A stretch of DNA of 64,000 nucleotides from Candidatus Fusicatenibacter intestinigallinarum (GTDB taxonomy: Bacteria; Bacillota; Clostridia; Lachnospirales; Lachnospiraceae), in NCBI GenBank assembly GCA_019119555.1, contig DWWU01000021.1:1-64000 (forward strand), given 5' to 3'. Each line of letters opens with the position of its first letter. Within the stretch, counting starts at the first letter, position 1. The translations under genes were made by a program, and so were the position numbers. Shown piece after piece: positions 61,563 through 64,000 of the stretch. Below the pieces are notes generated by a model. It saw nothing but the letters and a program-made list of their open reading frames with translations. It had not been told where the DNA came from and searched no databases.

Positions 61563-61910
61563 TTGATAATTAAACGAGGCGATATTTTTTATGCGGATCT
61601 GCGGCCGGTAGTCGGCAGCGAGCAGGGCGGCGTCCGTCCGGTCCTGATCATACAGAACGATGTGGGGAACAAGCATAGCCCCACCGTCATCTGCGCGGCG
61701 ATCACATCGAAAATGAACAAGGCGAAACTTCCGACGCATATCGAGATCGAGGCATCCGCTTACGGAATCGTCAGGGACTCCGTCATTTTACTGGAGCAGC
61801 TGCGTACCATTGACAAGAGGCGTCTGAAGGATAAGATCTGCCATCTGAACAGAGAACAGCTGACTCTGGTGGACGAGGCGCTGAAGGTCAGTCTGGACCT
61901 GCTTACATAG
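61563..61910 (+). CDS. mazF: MazF/PemK family endoribonuclease toxin (no MazE gene adjacent)
   Basis: A 115-residue toxin of the MazF/NdoA family, which cuts mRNA at short sequences; the Bacillus relative prefers UACAU. The match to Bacillus MazF is close. [19 protein letters not shown] leads to catalytic Arg25, Thr48 lies in CAAITSKM, and the [12 protein letters not shown] helix follows. Translation starts at a TTG (61563) after GGAGAGTG. Only 20 bases separate it from nnr, so no MazE-type antitoxin gene precedes it, and none is seen downstream. Control must come from elsewhere or a non-standard partner. Confidence 0.9.
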   Translation: MIIKRGDIFYADLRPVVGSEQGGVRPVLIIQNDVGNKHSPTVICAAITSKMNKAKLPTHIEIEASAYGIVRDSVILLEQLRTIDKRRLKDKICHLNREQLTLVDEALKVSLDLLT

Positions 61911-62048
61911 CAAAATCTTGACGAACACCGGGAAACCATGTTATATTATAACAGTTTACAAAAACAGAGCATCTCTGATCCTCCATTTCTATATTCTATA
62001 CAGGAAACAGGTTTCAGAAATGTCGGAGAGAAAAAGGAGAGAAAAACC

Positions 62049-62780
62049 ATGTCAGGACATTCCAAGTTTGCAAACATTAAGCATAAGAAAGAAAAAAACG
62101 ATGCAAAAAAAGGAAAAATCTTTACAATTATCGGCCGTGAGATCGTGATTGCCGTGAAGGAAGGCGGTCCGGATCCGGCCAACAACAGTAAGCTGAGGGA
62201 TGTAATTGCAAAAGCCAAGGCCAACAATATGCCCAACGATACCATTGAGCGCGGAATCAAAAAAGCGGCCGGCGATTCCAACGCTGACAATTATGAGAGG
62301 ATTACATACGAGGGATACGGTCCCAACGGAATCGCGATTATCGTCGAGACGCTGACGGACAACAAGAACCGTACGGCGGCCAATGTGAGAAGCGCATTCA
62401 CCAAAGGAAGCGGAAATGTGGGAACTCCGGGCTGCGTTTCCTATATGTTCGACCAGAAAGGGCAGATCATCATCGATAAGGAAGAGTGCGAGATGGATTC
62501 CGACGATCTGATGATGCTGGCGCTGGACGCCGGAGCGGAAGACTTCCAGGAAGAAGAGGACAGCTATGAAATTCTCACGGCGCCGGATGATTTTTCCGCT
62601 GTGCGCGAGGCACTGGAAAAAGAGGGAATCCCGATGGCGGAAGCAGATATTGCGATGATCCCGCAGAATTATCTGACGCTGACCGACGAGCAGGCGCTGA
62701 AAAACCTGAGTCGTACGCTGGATCTTCTGGAAGATGACGACGATGTTCAGAACGTGTACACCAACCTGGCGGAAGCGTAA
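62049..62780 (+). CDS. YebC/PmpR family regulator
   Basis: A 243-residue YebC-family protein. Members were described as DNA-binding regulators, and recent work links some to translation of proline-rich stretches on the ribosome. It opens [22 protein letters not shown], has [13 protein letters not shown] and [16 protein letters not shown] in domain 1, and an acidic C-terminal domain with [12 protein letters not shown]. The start at 62049 follows AAAAAGGAGAG; a longer frame from 61938 is not credible. It stands alone between mazF and tepA. Confidence 0.92.
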   Translation: MSGHSKFANIKHKKEKNDAKKGKIFTIIGREIVIAVKEGGPDPANNSKLRDVIAKAKANNMPNDTIERGIKKAAGDSNADNYERITYEGYGPNGIAIIVETLTDNKNRTAANVRSAFTKGSGNVGTPGCVSYMFDQKGQIIIDKEECEMDSDDLMMLALDAGAEDFQEEEDSYEILTAPDDFSAVREALEKEGIPMAEADIAMIPQNYLTLTDEQALKNLSRTLDLLEDDDDVQNVYTNLAEA

Positions 62781-62908
62781 TGTCTGAGCCGGCATACTTC
62801 CCGATCTGTGTATAATTTCCGTCAGTCATGCAGATACTTTTTCTGAAACGGCGGCAGAACTGAAATCCTGTCCGCATCGAAAAAGAGAAGAGAAAGGAAC
62901 GCTGCAGC

Positions 62909-63559
62909 ATGACAGAACAGGAAAACCTTACACCCGGGGAAAATATCACTGAACTGAAAAGCAACATTTATCTTCTGTCCATTATCGGAGAGGTCGAGGG
63001 ACACGAAACACTTGGAGAGCGGACAAAGGCCACAAAGTACGAGCATATTCTCCCGACTCTTGCGCGTGTTGAGGACAACGATGAAATTGACGGACTTCTG
63101 ATCCTTTTAAATACCGTAGGCGGAGACGTGGAGGCGGGACTCGCAATCGCTGAGATGATCGCTTCCATGCGAAAGCCTACGGTATCGCTCGTTCTCGGAG
63201 GCGGACATTCCATCGGCGTCCCTCTGGCGGTCTCCGCTGATTATTCTCTGATCGTACCCAGCGGCACGATGGTCATCCATCCGGTACGTACCAACGGAAT
63301 GTTTATCGGCGTGGCCCAGACCTACCGGAATATGGAAAAGACTCAGGACCGGATCACGACTTTTGTCTCAGAGCATTCCAACATCTCCAAAGAACGTCTG
63401 GAGGAACTGATGCTCGACACGAAAACTCTGGTCAAGGATGTCGGCACCATGTTGGAAGGCCCGCAGGCGGTTCAGGAAGGACTGATCGATGAAGTCGGAG
63501 GCATTGCCCCTGCTCTGAAGAAGCTCCATTCCCTGATCAGCCAATCGAAGAAATCATAA
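62909..63559 (+). CDS. ClpP-like serine protease, TepA family
   Basis: A 216-residue member of the ClpP/crotonase superfamily related to Bacillus TepA (YmfB), a cytoplasmic protease linked to processing of exported or spore proteins. The nucleophile is Ser101 in GGGHSIGVP and the His is His124 in VIHPVRT, matching the ClpP order. The segment LLNTVGGDVEAGLAIAEMI is the oxyanion strand of the family. There is no signal peptide or membrane helix. In Bacillus, tepA lies before spoIIIE (ftsK); here a terminator and uppP follow. Confidence 0.85.
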   Translation: MTEQENLTPGENITELKSNIYLLSIIGEVEGHETLGERTKATKYEHILPTLARVEDNDEIDGLLILLNTVGGDVEAGLAIAEMIASMRKPTVSLVLGGGHSIGVPLAVSADYSLIVPSGTMVIHPVRTNGMFIGVAQTYRNMEKTQDRITTFVSEHSNISKERLEELMLDTKTLVKDVGTMLEGPQAVQEGLIDEVGGIAPALKKLHSLISQSKKS

Positions 63560-63573
63560 AGGCAGTGTGACTG

Positions 63574-63622
63574 TTTTATCGTAAAACCTCCCCATTGTAT
63601 TTGGGGAGGTTTTATGATAAAA
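63574..63622. terminator. Bidirectional terminator after tepA
   Basis: TAAAACCTCCCCA (63582-63594) pairs with TGGGGAGGTTTTA (63602-63614) with a seven-base loop. Seven further pairs lie outside (TTTTATC/GATAAAA) after one mismatch. T runs flank both sides. Confidence 0.85.
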
Positions 63623-63664
63623 TCAGGTATTGTAAGAAAATACAAAGGAAAAGGAATTTTACAT

Positions 63665-64000
63665 ATGTCAATATTAGAAGCCGTTCTGTTGGGAATCATT
63701 CAGGGAATTACGGAATTTCTGCCGGTCAGCAGTTCCGCACATCTTGTTCTTGCCCAGCAGCTACTGAATATACAGAACGATCCGACGATCCTGTTTGATC
63801 TCTCCCTGCACCTTGGCACGCTTGCTGCGGTGATCTGGTTTTTTCATAAGGATCTTCGCAAAGTTATCCTGTCTCTGTTCGGTATTCTCCAGGATCTGAT
63901 CTGCAATCTGAAGCTGTGGTTCCGCCACAGAAGCACAAATTCGGAAGAACCCTACCGGAAAGTTCTGTCTACCAATTACCGCAGACTGGCGTTTATGCTT
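63665..64000 (+). CDS. uppP: Undecaprenyl-diphosphatase UppP (partial, N-terminus)
   Basis: The first 112 codons are present and the gene runs off the window. UppP (BacA) is a membrane enzyme that dephosphorylates undecaprenyl diphosphate to recycle the cell-wall lipid carrier. The opening MSILEAVLLGIIQGITEF, with the catalytic Glu pair region, then LPVSSSAHLVLAQQLL, is the family signature. A second hydrophobic helix with LHLGTLAAVIWFF follows. The ribosome site AAAGGAAAAGG is acceptable. Over-expression of this family raises bacitracin resistance in other bacteria. Confidence 0.9.
   Translation, partial: MSILEAVLLGIIQGITEFLPVSSSAHLVLAQQLLNIQNDPTILFDLSLHLGTLAAVIWFFHKDLRKVILSLFGILQDLICNLKLWFRHRSTNSEEPYRKVLSTNYRRLAFML

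Noticed and set aside
61918-62148. 76-codon frame after mazF as a possible antitoxin
   Set aside because: It has no ribosome site, runs into the yebC start in another frame, and has no antitoxin-like features.

Overview
The window looks like a chromosomal segment of a low-to-mid GC Gram-positive anaerobe of the class Clostridia, most probably a Lachnospiraceae-type gut bacterium. This is an inference from content: three T-box leaders, an AspRS-GatCAB transamidation operon, DapL-type lysine synthesis, an iron-sulfur type PurF, a eukaryote-like NADP-IDH, a Cys/Gly-rich small protein of the type called HCB protein 13, strong AGGAGG ribosome sites and several TTG starts. No 16S gene is present, so a genus cannot be given.

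Layout. 1-223: 3' end of a group II intron (end of the reverse transcriptase, domains V and VI). 257-2520: cstA on the minus strand behind a T-box leader. 2773-8295: a cytidylate-kinase-like protein, a PfkB-type 1-phosphofructokinase, an AraC regulator and a domain-permuted GH3 beta-glucosidase. 8320-12165: an apparently decayed regulator/transporter region with an FtsX-like permease remnant and a frameshifted OmpR-type response regulator, surrounding an intact sugar O-acetyltransferase and an aldo/keto reductase. 12349-17612: T-box-pheST, tRNA-Gly(CCC), a PPC-domain protein and a YwlG-family protein. 17756-22051 (minus): a cation P-type ATPase and RqcH. 22276-27686: the conserved yicC-remA-gmk-rpoZ-rimO-pgsA-cinA series. 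27787-31281: small uncharacterised proteins, an XRE regulator and a Csp-like subtilase. 31339-34836: divergent purF and pyrG. 35145-44407: nitrogen assimilation (gltB, gltD, glnA, an ANTAR-domain regulator) and dapL. 44669-49647: T-box-aspS2-gatCAB. 49715-54579: DUF378 protein, Pit phosphate transporter with DUF47 partner, and a FeoA-FeoB fusion. 54772-64000: a second subtilase, icd, an ABC-F protein, rex, nnr, a mazF toxin without mazE, yebC, a ClpP-like TepA protease and the start of uppP.

The most striking feature that genes do not explain is a family of short palindromes scattered through the intergenic spaces of the whole window: about two dozen copies, almost all non-coding. Each is built on the half-site GTAACAGTTCAGC followed by its mirror image. 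Copies sit in the leaders of cstA, pyrG and aspS2, directly behind stop codons and between convergent genes. Some diverged copies keep pairing through matched changes on both arms. A composite variant, one half-site joined to a second GGTCTGT hairpin, occurs three times. Other points worth attention are the T-box on cstA, the overlapping Glu/Asn codons in the aspS2 T-box, a hairpin between the Shine-Dalgarno and AUG of glnA, and the decayed regulator/permease pair.
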